A stretch of 64,000 nucleotides of DNA from Sphingorhabdus sp. 109 (lineage in GTDB: Bacteria > Pseudomonadota > Alphaproteobacteria > Sphingomonadales > Sphingomonadaceae): contig NZ_LR732707.1 in assembly GCF_902506555.1 (NCBI RefSeq), forward strand, positions 1,426,804 to 1,490,803, read 5' to 3'. The position numbers and the translations under genes were made by a program. This document shows positions 9,804 through 19,032 of this stretch, in pieces. The number at the start of each line of letters is the position of its first letter. The first letter of the stretch is position 1. Below the pieces are notes generated by a model, which was not told where the DNA came from, ran no database searches, and saw nothing but the letters and a program-made list of their open reading frames with translations.

Positions 9804-10712
9804 TCACAGAGCAAGGGAAGATTCCCTGACCGGTGAAGCGATGGCCATCTGTGCATAGCCATATTTATCCATCCACGGGCCGCAAAGCTCGTCAACGATA
9901 GCCTTGTCCTGGTTGGACCAGCTTTTCCACGCATCCTTCCGGTTGCTGCTCGCATTGCGGACCGATGGCATGATATCGTCCACATTGCCGGTATGATATT
10001 GTCTGCCGCCGTGCGAGGACGCGAATGTCACCAGTCGTTCCATCGCACCCGTTTCCCGATCAAACAGATCTTCAAAACGGAATATCATCGTATTATCGGC
10101 AGACTGCGCCGCCGCGTCGATACGCCGGTAAATTTCACGCCATTCCCATGCCAAACGGCCAACCGGGCTGAGGCTGTTCCAGCGTTTCGTCCATTCCGCA
10201 TCCCCTATTCTGGCCGGTGTAATCGGCCCCGGAGGGAAATAATATGTCCAGGGCGTCCCCGAATGGGACTTGTCATGTGCCAGCCAGGAACTGATCCAGC
10301 TTTTCGGGTCCCGAATGATCCCGATCGTCTTTGCTCCTGGCCAGATTTGTGCCATTTCACCGGAGAACATCCACCAGCGCCAGTAACTTTCTATGACCAG
10401 ATTCTCGTCGATCCGGGCATGATAAGACGATCGCTGGCGACGGAGTTTTTCCGCCAGTTTGCTGATATCAGCCTCACCGGTGAGGAACTTCGTGCCGGCC
10501 ACACGTAGCCCGGTCTGGCCGAGTGCCCGGCCAATGACCATATGCCATAGTCCGAAATCCTGGATCCGTTGCCAGGATTTGGCGTTAAATCCGGCGAACA
10601 TGTCGGCTTCATGTTCCGACCAGCAATCCTCGATGATCGTCGCCAGAAGATCGCCGAGGAACTGGGTGCCGGTCCGTCCGCCTGAAGCGATGAAAACAAG
10701 ATCTTTACTCAA
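9804..10712 (-). CDS. sulfotransferase-like P-loop protein
   Basis: The product is a 302-residue protein of the PAPS-dependent sulfotransferase fold. Near the N-terminus ASGGRTGTQFLG matches the 5'-phosphosulfate loop, and IGIIRDPKSWISSW near residue 130 matches the 3'-phosphate-binding segment. A strong AGGAGG sits about 8 nt before a TTG at 10712, which overlaps the last codons of the upstream membrane-protein gene, so the TTG start looks real and translationally coupled. Within a glycan locus, a role in sulfating a surface glycan is an inference. Confidence 0.75.
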   Translation of the reverse strand: MSKDLVFIASGGRTGTQFLGDLLATIIEDCWSEHEADMFAGFNAKSWQRIQDFGLWHMVIGRALGQTGLRVAGTKFLTGEADISKLAEKLRRQRSSYHARIDENLVIESYWRWWMFSGEMAQIWPGAKTIGIIRDPKSWISSWLAHDKSHSGTPWTYYFPPGPITPARIGDAEWTKRWNSLSPVGRLAWEWREIYRRIDAAAQSADNTMIFRFEDLFDRETGAMERLVTFASSHGGRQYHTGNVDDIMPSVRNASSNRKDAWKSWSNQDKAIVDELCGPWMDKYGYAQMAIASPVRESSLAL

Positions 10713-11604
10713 CGGCTTCGCCTCCTGGCTCGGGCTTGCCGCCGCCGGTGAGCAGTACGAACAAGGCGGTGACGGACAACCCGACCATGCGGTTCATGGC
10801 AACGGCCAGAAATGCCGTCGCAGGAGGAATCGAAACGACCGGGGCCAGAGCCGCTGAAAAAATCTCGCTGATGCCAAGCCCGGCCGGTGCGATGGCGGCG
10901 GCAGACCCGGCGATCGTCGCGAAGGCGAAGAGCAGGCCGCTTTCAAAGGGTAGAATTGTTCCGATGACCGCAAAAGCACAAACGACCCGCAGCGCGGTAA
11001 GCGCGATTCCAAAGAGCCGATGGGCCAGAATTTGCAATGCCCCGATCCAGCCAGCCCGATTGCCGATCCAGATCAGAATGGTCGCGGTGACCATGGTACC
11101 GGACAATATAATCGCCCACCCCCAGTTCTCACCATTGGCATAAATGGCAATTCCGGCACCCGAAGCCGCGATGGCAATCCAGAGAAACGCCGCCGCGAGG
11201 ACCAGAACAGCCCCCTCCCCGACCTTCGCGCCAACAGACATCAGGGCTCCGGCACGCACTATCGCACCGCCGGGTATCGGCAATATCTCGGCGAGCTGAG
11301 CCAGAGCGGACCGGCGAAAAGCAAAGGATGCGGTCATTTTCAATCCAGCGACCTTGGCAAGAAGCTGCAACCCGGTCCCGCCGTACAGAAGCGAAAAGGG
11401 CACAAGAACGAAGGCCAGCAGCGCCAGCGGTCCCCATGCGATATCATCCAATCCGAGCCGCAAGTCACGGAGCGACCAGATGATACCGGCAAAGAAAATG
11501 ACACCCGCCACCAGAGTGAGTGGCTTGCGATGGCGTTGCAACCAGTCTCGTATCGGCTGGGACCGCGTGCGCCAATAGGGAATATCCAAGAGCATCGAAG
11601 CCAT
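10705..11604 (-). CDS. lysylphosphatidylglycerol synthase transmembrane-domain (UPF0104/AglD-like) membrane protein
   Basis: The protein has about 299 residues, with roughly eight hydrophobic segments and no soluble domain. Its pattern (YGGTGLQLL, AQLAEILPIPGGAIVRAGAL, PAGLGISEIFSA) matches the flippase-like LPG_synthase_TM family found beside polyprenyl-phosphate glycosyltransferases. The frame stays open far upstream, but the ATG at 11604 starts one base after the stop of the GT2 gene, which fixes the start. A role in moving or partnering a polyprenyl-linked sugar is inferred from context. Confidence 0.8.
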   Translation of the reverse strand: MASMLLDIPYWRTRSQPIRDWLQRHRKPLTLVAGVIFFAGIIWSLRDLRLGLDDIAWGPLALLAFVLVPFSLLYGGTGLQLLAKVAGLKMTASFAFRRSALAQLAEILPIPGGAIVRAGALMSVGAKVGEGAVLVLAAAFLWIAIAASGAGIAIYANGENWGWAIILSGTMVTATILIWIGNRAGWIGALQILAHRLFGIALTALRVVCAFAVIGTILPFESGLLFAFATIAGSAAAIAPAGLGISEIFSAALAPVVSIPPATAFLAVAMNRMVGLSVTALFVLLTGGGKPEPGGEAVE

Positions 11605-11605
11605 G

Positions 11606-12622
11606 TCAGGCCCGCTTTTGCTCGGCCAGCATATCTTTCTCAATATCTGTCTTGACGGGCTTAATGAAGCCGGTCTTGCCGTCCAGCTTGTCCTCCAGCT
11701 TATGCAGTCTCTCCAGCGTCTGCTCCAGCAGCTGACGGTTGCGGCCGACCAGATCAGCGACGGCGCCGAACATGATTGCGACAACGCCCAGAACGATGAG
11801 CGAGCCGCCGATCACCAGCGACTGGATATGTCCGCCGCCCTCTCCGATTGCATAGAAATAGAGGAAGCGGATAATCGGCGTCACCCCGATCAGCGCGGAG
11901 ACAGCTCCAGCCAGCACAAAAACCTTTAGCGGATTATACATCGCATAGGAGCGGATCATGGTCGCGCCGGTATTGGTGATGAATTGCGGCACCGACTTGA
12001 ACAGACGTGACGGGCGGACCGCGCCATTGGTGCGGATCGGAACGGAGACGATTGCCATCCGTTTCCGACCGGCCTGGATCAGCATTTCCGTGGTATAGGA
12101 AAAGCTGGATGTGATATTGATTTTCTGCGCCGCAGCCCGGCTGATCGCACGAAATCCGCTGACCGCATCGGTAATATGGGTGTTGGATAGTCTCTTGACC
12201 GTCGCGCTGCCGAACCTCTGCAGCAGCCGTTTGAACGGACCGAAATGCGCATTGTTCCGGACACCGCGGTCGCCGACAACAATATCGGCATCACCGGCCA
12301 GAACCGGCGCAACCAGCTTGCCGATGTCCCGGCCTTCATATTGGTTGTCGGCGTCGGTGTTGACGATGATATCGGCGCCTTCGGCCAGCGCCCGGTTGAT
12401 ACCGGACTGGAATGCGGCGGCAAGACCGCGATTGGTCCGGTGCCGCACAATATGATGCACCCCGAAGCGGGTTGCGACATCACTGGTATTATCGGTGCTA
12501 CCATCATCGATGATCAGGATTTCGATTGTGTCGATACCGTCAATCTGTCGCGGCAGCGCCACCAGGGTCTCGGGCAGGCTTTCCGCTTCGTTAAAGCAGG
12601 GGATCTGGATAATCAGCTTCAT
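11606..12622 (-). CDS. family 2 glycosyltransferase with C-terminal membrane segments
   Basis: This GT-A enzyme has 338 residues. The N-terminal IPCFNEAESLPETL and IDDGSTDNT lead to the metal/nucleotide-sugar motif NTDADNQYEG near residue 92, then VSGFRAISR near 156. Two membrane helices occupy about residues 235-300 and a charged coiled tail follows. The layout resembles dolichol-phosphate-mannose / polyprenyl-phosphate-glucose synthases, which charge the lipid carriers used by GT-C enzymes such as the one encoded two genes downstream. It is the first gene of the five-gene minus-strand run. Confidence 0.88.
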   Translation of the reverse strand: MKLIIQIPCFNEAESLPETLVALPRQIDGIDTIEILIIDDGSTDNTSDVATRFGVHHIVRHRTNRGLAAAFQSGINRALAEGADIIVNTDADNQYEGRDIGKLVAPVLAGDADIVVGDRGVRNNAHFGPFKRLLQRFGSATVKRLSNTHITDAVSGFRAISRAAAQKINITSSFSYTTEMLIQAGRKRMAIVSVPIRTNGAVRPSRLFKSVPQFITNTGATMIRSYAMYNPLKVFVLAGAVSALIGVTPIIRFLYFYAIGEGGGHIQSLVIGGSLIVLGVVAIMFGAVADLVGRNRQLLEQTLERLHKLEDKLDGKTGFIKPVKTDIEKDMLAEQKRA

Positions 12623-12768
12623 AAGACGCCGGTTCCTCTGGTTTTCGGCCGTTTTCGCACGCCGGATTATTCGGTTAAAAATGTCCTAAAAGCCTATGGT
12701 TAACAAAGCGTATATATCTCCGGAATAACTGGCTTTGCGTCTGGCAGGTGAGATGATACGGAAGGAGC

Positions 12769-13647
12769 ATGACCCAGACCAATTATCGCCCCCGCCGTTC
12801 CTGCCTCTACATGCCTGCTTCCAACAGCCGGGCGCTGGAGAAGGCAAAAAGCCTCGCCGCCGACACGATTATCTTCGATCTCGAGGATGCCGTTGCGCCG
12901 GATGCCAAGGACGACGCGCGCGAACAAGCCTGCGCGGCCCTGCAGTCCGGTGCCTATGGCAACCGGGAACTGGTCGTGCGGATCAACGCCACCGACACCC
13001 CCTGGTTTGCGCAGGACCTCAAGAAAGCCTGCCGCAGCGGGGCCGACGCGGTGCTGGTGCCAAAAATCCTGTCTGCCGAAGATATCGTGACCATCAGCGA
13101 TCTGATGGATGAATATGACGCCGCGCGGAACAGCAAACTCTGGGCGATGATCGAAATGCCGCTCGCCATTCTCAACCTGCCACAAATTGCCGCGCTCGGG
13201 ACACAGAAACGGCTGACCGGCTTTGTCATGGGCTTCAATGATCTGGCCAAAGAGATGCATGCCGATCACGACCGCGCCAATTTTGCTTCGGTCATGACCC
13301 AGACCGTCATTGCTGCCCGCGCCTATGGTATCGAAGTGATCGACAGCGTCTATAATGATTTCAACGATCCGGACGGTCTCGAAGCAGAATGTCTGGAAGC
13401 CCGGAGACTGGGATTTGACGGCAAATCGCTAATCCATCCGGTGCAGATAGAAACCGCCAACCGCATCTTTGCCCCGCAAGCAGAGGCCCTTGCCGAAGCC
13501 GAGGCAATCATCGCCGCGTTCAGGGATCCGGTCAATGCCGGTAAGGGCGTGATTGTTGTCGACGGCAAAATGACCGAATTGCTCCACCTCAAGCAGGCCA
13601 GGCAGCTTGTCGCCACTGCCGCAGCCATCGAGGCACTGGCAAAATAA
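12769..13647 (+). CDS. HpcH/HpaI-family CoA-ester lyase (CitE-like)
   Basis: The 292-residue TIM-barrel enzyme belongs to the CitE/malyl-CoA lyase group. It starts with RPRRSCLYMPASNSRALEKA, contains IIFDLEDAVAPDAK (metal/substrate acidic residues), VVRINATDTPW, and MIEMPLAILNLP. It probably cleaves or forms a beta-hydroxyacyl-CoA such as malyl-, methylmalyl- or citramalyl-CoA. The substrate cannot be fixed from sequence. It precedes an aldehyde dehydrogenase and a family III CoA-transferase on the same strand, suggesting a common catabolic purpose. AGGAG just upstream supports the start. Confidence 0.82.
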   Translation: MTQTNYRPRRSCLYMPASNSRALEKAKSLAADTIIFDLEDAVAPDAKDDAREQACAALQSGAYGNRELVVRINATDTPWFAQDLKKACRSGADAVLVPKILSAEDIVTISDLMDEYDAARNSKLWAMIEMPLAILNLPQIAALGTQKRLTGFVMGFNDLAKEMHADHDRANFASVMTQTVIAARAYGIEVIDSVYNDFNDPDGLEAECLEARRLGFDGKSLIHPVQIETANRIFAPQAEALAEAEAIIAAFRDPVNAGKGVIVVDGKMTELLHLKQARQLVATAAAIEALAK

Positions 13648-13745
13648 ACGCTTCGCTCTCGACAAGCCGCCAAAAACATAGTTTAAGTGGCCAATTGAAA
13701 TGGAACGGGACGGGGCGTTGAAGCCCTGCCCTTTGGAGAGCAGAT

Positions 13746-15200
13746 ATGGAAGCATTGGAAGCAGCAGCCGGCGAAGTCAGCAAAGACGAAATCATGAAGC
13801 TTTTTCAGGCGCAACGCGATGCGTTTCACGCCGAACTGCCTGTCAGCTTTGAGACCCGGATGGACCGGATCAACCGTACTGCCAAGATGATCATCGAAAA
13901 TCAGGATGCGCTTTGCCAGGCGGTGTCGAACGACTTCGGCCATCGCAGCAGCGTCCAGACCGTGATGACCGACCTGATGTCGATCGTCGGCCATGCCAAG
14001 GATCACAAGAAAAATCTGAAAAAATGGATGCGCCCCGAGAAGCGGAAAATGGATTTCCCGCTCGGTTTGCTCGGAGCCAGCGGCCAGGTCGAATATCAGC
14101 CCAAGGGCGTGGTCGGCGTGATTTCTCCGTGGAACTTCCCGATCAATCTCGCCTTTGATCCAGCGATCGGCGCCTTTGGTGCAGGCAACCGGGTCATGAT
14201 AAAATTTTCCGAATTTACGCCGGAAACCGGCGAACTGGTAAAGAAGCTGGTGGCCGAATATTTCGCGCCGGAGGAGATGACCGTAATCACCGGCGGGCCG
14301 GATACCGGCAAGGCCTTCTCCGAAATCCCCTGGGATCACCTGATCTTTACCGGCGGTGGGGGGATCGCCAAACATGTGATGGCAGCCGCGGCACAGAATC
14401 TGACACCGGTGACACTGGAACTGGGTGGCAAGTCGCCGACCATCATCGGACCGGACGCCGATATCGAGAAATCAACCCAGCGGATCGCCATGGGCAAGAT
14501 GATGAATGCCGGACAGATTTGTCTGGCACCCGACTATCTGTTGGTGCCGCAGGATAAGGAAGAAGCGATTGTCGAAGGCATTGCCTCCAATGTCGCGGAA
14601 CAATATCCGACCCTGATCGGCAATGACGACTATACATCGGTAATCAACGGCCGGCACAAGGAACGTCTGCAGGGGCTGATCGACGATGCCGTCAAAAAAG
14701 GCGCGAAGCAGACCGTCATCAATCCCGGTGACGAGGATTTCTCCAATACCAACAGCAACAAGATGCCGCTAACCGTGCTGCAGAATGTCAATGACGACAT
14801 GCGCGTGATGCAGGAAGAAATTTTCGGTCCGGTGCTGCCGGTCAAGACCTATCGCAATCTCGATGAAGTGATCGACTATGTGAACGACCATGACCGGCCG
14901 CTCGGTCTTTATTATTTCGGTGACACCGAAAGCGACAAGCGCAAGGTGCTGGACCGGACCATTTCCGGCGGTGTCACCGTCAATGACGTGGTTTTCCACG
15001 TTGCCCAGCATGATCTGCCCTTCGGCGGTATCGGACCTTCCGGCATGGGTGCCTACACCGGTCCGGACGGCTTCAAGGAATTCAGCCATGCGAAAGCCGT
15101 CTTCCGCCAGCCGAAGATCAATATTGCCAAAATTGCTGGTTTCCTTCCCCCTTATGGCGCGGGTACAGAAAAGACAATGAAACAGCAGATGAAGCTATAA
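13746..15200 (+). CDS. calB: coniferyl-aldehyde-dehydrogenase-type aldehyde dehydrogenase
   Basis: This NAD(P)-dependent aldehyde dehydrogenase has 484 residues. Visible sites are VISPWNFPINLAF, the TGG of FTGGGGIAKHV, the general-base glutamate in TLELGGKSP and the catalytic cysteine in NAGQICLAPDYLLVP. The latter form, and the overall length, are typical of the CalB subgroup rather than betaine-aldehyde types. It would oxidise aromatic or long aliphatic aldehydes. It is followed 13 nt later by the CoA-transferase gene. The family call is firm; the physiological aldehyde is not known. Confidence 0.85.
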   Translation: MEALEAAAGEVSKDEIMKLFQAQRDAFHAELPVSFETRMDRINRTAKMIIENQDALCQAVSNDFGHRSSVQTVMTDLMSIVGHAKDHKKNLKKWMRPEKRKMDFPLGLLGASGQVEYQPKGVVGVISPWNFPINLAFDPAIGAFGAGNRVMIKFSEFTPETGELVKKLVAEYFAPEEMTVITGGPDTGKAFSEIPWDHLIFTGGGGIAKHVMAAAAQNLTPVTLELGGKSPTIIGPDADIEKSTQRIAMGKMMNAGQICLAPDYLLVPQDKEEAIVEGIASNVAEQYPTLIGNDDYTSVINGRHKERLQGLIDDAVKKGAKQTVINPGDEDFSNTNSNKMPLTVLQNVNDDMRVMQEEIFGPVLPVKTYRNLDEVIDYVNDHDRPLGLYYFGDTESDKRKVLDRTISGGVTVNDVVFHVAQHDLPFGGIGPSGMGAYTGPDGFKEFSHAKAVFRQPKINIAKIAGFLPPYGAGTEKTMKQQMKL

Positions 15201-15212
15201 CGTCAGGCAAAT

Positions 15213-16382
15213 ATGGCAGATTTTCCGTTAGCGGGGCTGAAAGTCCTTGATTTTACGCGCGTGGTTGCGGGACCTTATGCCACACGCATGCTGTCGGATC
15301 TTGGCGCAGAAGTGCTCAAGATCGAGCCGCCGGAAGGCGATGTCACGCGCAAGCTCGGAAATCCCGTAGAAGGAGCCAGCGGCTATTATCTGCAACAGAA
15401 TATCGGCAAACGGAATATCTGTATCGACCTCAAAGCCGATGGTGCGCGCGCGCTGATTCTCAAGCTGGCCGCCGAGGCCGATATCGTTGCCGAAAATTTC
15501 CGCCCGGGCGTGATGGACAAATTCGGGATTGGTTGGGAGGACCTCTCGAAGGTCAATCCCGGGCTGATCATGCTGTCCATTTCGGGCTATGGCCAAACCG
15601 GACCGGACCGGAACAAGGCGGCCTATGCGCCCGTGCTGCATGCCGAAACCGGATTGATTGCGCGACAGCAGGAAATGAGCGGCGGGCAAGCTACCGATAT
15701 CCAGCTTGCGGTTGCAGACAGCTATAGCTCGCTCCACGGTATCGTGGCCATTCTTGCCGCCTTGCGCGTCAGGGACAAGACAGGCGAAGGACAGCATATC
15801 GATCTGGCGATGATCAACGTGCTCCATTCCGTCGACGATTATGCCTACTGGGCACTAGAGGACGCATGGCCGAAACCGGAAGAAAATAGCGTCTGGGATG
15901 CACCCGAAAACCGGAAGATACTGATCACCGGCGATATGAAATGGATGTGGGTGATGTTCTCGACCCGCGGTGGCCTTGCCGACCCGACCCCGGAGGGAGC
16001 GGATATTGAAACCAAGGTTCGGTTAAGGCGCGAGACCATGGAGCAGCATATCCTGGGGCATGAGAGCTTTGCGGCGCTCACCGCCACGCTCGACCGGCTC
16101 AATCTCGCCTGGGGCGAAGTCCATCCCTTTGGGCCTGCAATCTACGACCAGCCCAGCGTGAGAGCGAATGGTGTGGTCGTCGATGTGACCGATGATGTCG
16201 GAAATCCACGCCGCACCATCCAGTCCCCCTATCGTTTCTCGAAATCGAAAAGCGGCATAGACAGCAATGCCAGAACCGCAAAGCGCGGCGAACATAATGT
16301 CGCCGCGCTTCGGGATTGGCTGGATATGGATGATCAGGAAATCAGCGCGCTTGCACAAAGCAAGGCGCTGATCTCGGATTAG
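15213..16382 (+). CDS. family III CoA-transferase (CaiB/BaiF type)
   Basis: The 389-residue protein transfers CoA between carboxylic acids. It begins LKVLDFTRVVAGPYATRMLSDLGAEVLKIEPPEGD when read in parts: the DFTRVVAGP and LGAEVLKIE segments are family signatures, followed by NIGKRNICIDLK, ENFRPGVMDKFGIGW and SISGYGQTGP. The conserved Asp of the active site is expected in ATDIQLAVADSYSS. It ends one base before the stop of the convergent helicase gene. Its substrate may be linked to the CoA-ester lyase and aldehyde dehydrogenase upstream (inference). Confidence 0.87.
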   Translation: MADFPLAGLKVLDFTRVVAGPYATRMLSDLGAEVLKIEPPEGDVTRKLGNPVEGASGYYLQQNIGKRNICIDLKADGARALILKLAAEADIVAENFRPGVMDKFGIGWEDLSKVNPGLIMLSISGYGQTGPDRNKAAYAPVLHAETGLIARQQEMSGGQATDIQLAVADSYSSLHGIVAILAALRVRDKTGEGQHIDLAMINVLHSVDDYAYWALEDAWPKPEENSVWDAPENRKILITGDMKWMWVMFSTRGGLADPTPEGADIETKVRLRRETMEQHILGHESFAALTATLDRLNLAWGEVHPFGPAIYDQPSVRANGVVVDVTDDVGNPRRTIQSPYRFSKSKSGIDSNARTAKRGEHNVAALRDWLDMDDQEISALAQSKALISD

Positions 16383-16383
16383 C

Positions 16384-17757
16384 CTAGGCGTCGGCCTTGC
16401 GCGCCTGACGGCGTTTGAACGACTTTGCACCATTGTTCCAGTGCTTCGGTCCGTCGCTCTTCGCAGCCGAACCCGGGCCACCACGACCTGAACCGCCGAC
16501 ACCCGGACGTCCCTTGCGGGAGCTATGCTTGTTTTTCGGTGGTCCGCTGCGCGTCGGTTTTGCGCCATATTTCTTGGGCTTCTGACCGTATATCCGCGGC
16601 GCGACTTCTTCGCGTGGCGGTTCGTCATAGCCTTCCGGCAGAGCGATCACCTCCGGCTTCACACCGGTCAGCTTGACCACATCGCGCAGGAACTGGCGCT
16701 CGTCGGGTGCGACCAGCGAATAGGAAATGCCGCTCGCCCCTGCCCGCGCCGTCCGGCCAATACGGTGAACATATTGTTCCGACACATTGGGCATATCGAA
16801 GTTGATCACATGGGAAACACCGTCGACATCAATACCGCGCGCGGCAATATCGGTGGCAACAAGAATGTTGATTTTGCCCTTTTTGAAGTCACCCAGGGCG
16901 CGCTCGCGCTGAGGCTGGCTCTTGTTGCCGTGGATCGCGGCAGAATGGATCCCGACCGCCATCAGATTCTTCACAACCTTGTCGGCGCCATGTTTGGTCT
17001 GGGTGAAGACCAGCATATGGTCGGGATTCTCCTTGTTGATGAAATCCTTCAGCAAACGCTGTTTGTCGTCCTGATTGATATAGGTGACCTTCTGGTCGAC
17101 CCGCTCGGCGGTCGTCGACTGCGGCGCAACAGACACCTGTACAGGGTTGGTCAGAAACTGGTCGGCCAGTTGCGAGATCGTCTTCGGCATGGTCGCCGAA
17201 AAGAACAGGCTCTGGCGCTGTTTGGGCAGCAACGGCACAATCTTCTTCAGCGGTACGATGAAGCCGAGGTCCAGCATCTGGTCGGCTTCGTCGAGTACCA
17301 GAATTTCGACCTTGCTGAGATTCAGATAGCGCTGGTCGACCAGGTCAAGCAGACGGCCGGGCGTTGCCACCAATACGTCGACGCCGCGTTCGAGCACGCG
17401 TTTCTGCCGGTTGATCGGCACGCCGCCAAAAGCCGAGGTCACGTAAAGGCCCAGACCCTTGGAATAGCCGATCATACTGTCGGCAATCTGGCGGGCCAGT
17501 TCCCGGGTCGGCGCGAGCACCAGCATCCGGCATTCAAAGCGGCCGGCACGTTTCTTGTTGTTCAGCAAATGATGGATCGACGGCAGCGAGAACGCGGCGG
17601 TCTTGCCGGTTCCGGTCTGCGCGATTCCAAGAATGTCCTTGCCTTCCAGCGCCGGGGGAATGGCTTGCTGCTGGATCGGGGACGGAGTGGTGTAGCCGCC
17701 TTCGGCCACGCGTTTTTGAATAGGTTCCGCCAGTGCGAAATCAGAAAATTTGGTCAA
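16384..17757 (-). CDS. DEAD-box RNA helicase
   Basis: The protein is an ATP-dependent RNA unwindase of about 457 residues. Motifs appear in order: Q motif (FSDFALAEPI, PSPIQQQAIP), AQTGTGKTAAF, PTRELARQI, TPGRLLDL, LDEADQMLDLGF, FSATMP, then the second RecA domain with TDIAARGIDVDGV and HRIGRTARAG. The C-terminus is a basic, glycine-rich tail typical of RhlE-like helicases. The open frame extends further upstream, but the conserved region begins at a TTG (17757) preceded by AAGG; that start is preferred though not certain. Confidence 0.9.
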   Translation of the reverse strand: MTKFSDFALAEPIQKRVAEGGYTTPSPIQQQAIPPALEGKDILGIAQTGTGKTAAFSLPSIHHLLNNKKRAGRFECRMLVLAPTRELARQIADSMIGYSKGLGLYVTSAFGGVPINRQKRVLERGVDVLVATPGRLLDLVDQRYLNLSKVEILVLDEADQMLDLGFIVPLKKIVPLLPKQRQSLFFSATMPKTISQLADQFLTNPVQVSVAPQSTTAERVDQKVTYINQDDKQRLLKDFINKENPDHMLVFTQTKHGADKVVKNLMAVGIHSAAIHGNKSQPQRERALGDFKKGKINILVATDIAARGIDVDGVSHVINFDMPNVSEQYVHRIGRTARAGASGISYSLVAPDERQFLRDVVKLTGVKPEVIALPEGYDEPPREEVAPRIYGQKPKKYGAKPTRSGPPKNKHSSRKGRPGVGGSGRGGPGSAAKSDGPKHWNNGAKSFKRRQARKADA

Positions 17758-18106
17758 TAGTATATACCTTGTAATAGCAGCAAGTGTCCAGCGCACAGCA
17801 TGGAAGCTATACGCGTGTTCGCCGTCTGTTAAGACGACCCGCGTGATCAGGCTGCCGGAAAGAAAGAAGCAATGAAGGCGATAGGTTCGAGATGATCTTG
17901 CCACCTCTCACGCAGAACTTCCGCCAGACGGTCAATCGATATTGCCGCCCTTGCTGCGATGCAACATAGGTGGTTCCGCGATTAAGTCAAGCGTTGTGAT
18001 GATCTGGTTCGGCCATATTGCCGATTTCGTGGCGATGGTGCGGGCAACACGGGGCCCGCAACGACCGGTCAGAAACAGTCGACTGGTTCGCTGGCCGCGA
18101 CGACAC
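17758..18106. other. intergenic region, no gene seen
   Basis: This lies upstream of the helicase start and downstream of the sulfotransferase gene. Open frames here are short, or are extensions of neighbours, without ribosome binding sites. No repeat, hairpin or RNA gene was recognised. The helicase promoter and 5' leader are expected here. Confidence 0.4.
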
Positions 18107-18799
18107 TCACGCAAACGCCTTCCGGCGAAGCTCGTCGATATACCCTCCGGCGAAGATCTCCAGCTGCTCGGGATCAGCGGGCAAGCCCCCCTGTTCATCC
18201 GATGCGCCGCCAAGTTCGTCGCGGCTGTTGACCCGCGGAAAGGGTTCCGGCGGAACGGGCACGCCCAGGAAATCGCACAAGGGTTCCCATCCGTCCTTCG
18301 GATGGAATACGAGCAAACGGTCGGACGGGATATTATTGATCACCTCCTCGTTATACGAGCGGTACCAGTCAGCCATCCATGCGGGATCATTCATATGCTC
18401 GCCAAATTGCCGCAAATAGGTGCCTTGCAGCATCTGCAGCAGGTCGCTGCCCTCAAGAGAAGCGAGCATGCGCTGGGAATTGATCGTCTCGTTGCAGGAC
18501 TCAACCCAGGCATCAGCATCCCGCACGGTCAGCACGACCTTCGCTTCCGGATAGAATGCGGCCAGCTCGCGCCAATAGACACAGGCCGGATTATCGGTAA
18601 CAGAGCTATACCCGGCAAAAATGCTGTCCCAGTCCGGCTTGCCGTCGACCACATTCTGCCACAGCGGGATAGTGCGCCGGGCGTTCCGGAACACTTCAAC
18701 CATATGGTAGCAGGGACCGTAACCAATATGCTCTAGCGCAAATTTCATCGAGAAGGTCGCCGTTCTACCCGGTCCGGCACCAATCACTTTCAATGACAT
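18107..18799 (-). CDS. sulfotransferase-family protein (NAD-dependent-epimerase-unrelated, P-loop type)
   Basis: The protein has about 230 residues and starts MSLKVIGAGPGRTATFSMK, where GPGRTATFSMK is the phosphosulfate-binding loop of a large subgroup of short bacterial and eukaryotic sulfotransferase-like proteins. Further on KVVLTVRDADAWVESC matches the 3'-phosphate loop. The ATG at 18799 follows GGGGGA at good spacing, and an upstream in-frame ATG lacks one. It stands alone between the helicase and the gamma-glutamyltransferase. Substrate unknown; these proteins are often over-annotated, and enzymatic activity is not proven by sequence. Confidence 0.72.
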   Translation of the reverse strand: MSLKVIGAGPGRTATFSMKFALEHIGYGPCYHMVEVFRNARRTIPLWQNVVDGKPDWDSIFAGYSSVTDNPACVYWRELAAFYPEAKVVLTVRDADAWVESCNETINSQRMLASLEGSDLLQMLQGTYLRQFGEHMNDPAWMADWYRSYNEEVINNIPSDRLLVFHPKDGWEPLCDFLGVPVPPEPFPRVNSRDELGGASDEQGGLPADPEQLEIFAGGYIDELRRKAFA

Positions 18800-19032
18800 A
18801 TAATCCCCCGATCTTGCCACCCCTCGATAGCGTTATGAGGTTAATGTCGCGCGATTGCAAACCGGAAAATCACGTGGCTTCTACAGGAATTGAACGCCCC
18901 CGGAGCGTTCGCTTGGCGCGACTGGTGATTTCACCACAGTTCCGGCTTGATGCTATAGGCATAGTGTCTAGAGTGGCGGGCATGACAACCCGCCAATGAT
19001 AGCGGAAATCTTTCAGTGAGATGGATGAAATT

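Noticed and set aside
16525-17760. 411-residue open frame opposite the helicase
   Set aside because: Antisense to conserved DEAD-box motifs; not protein-like.
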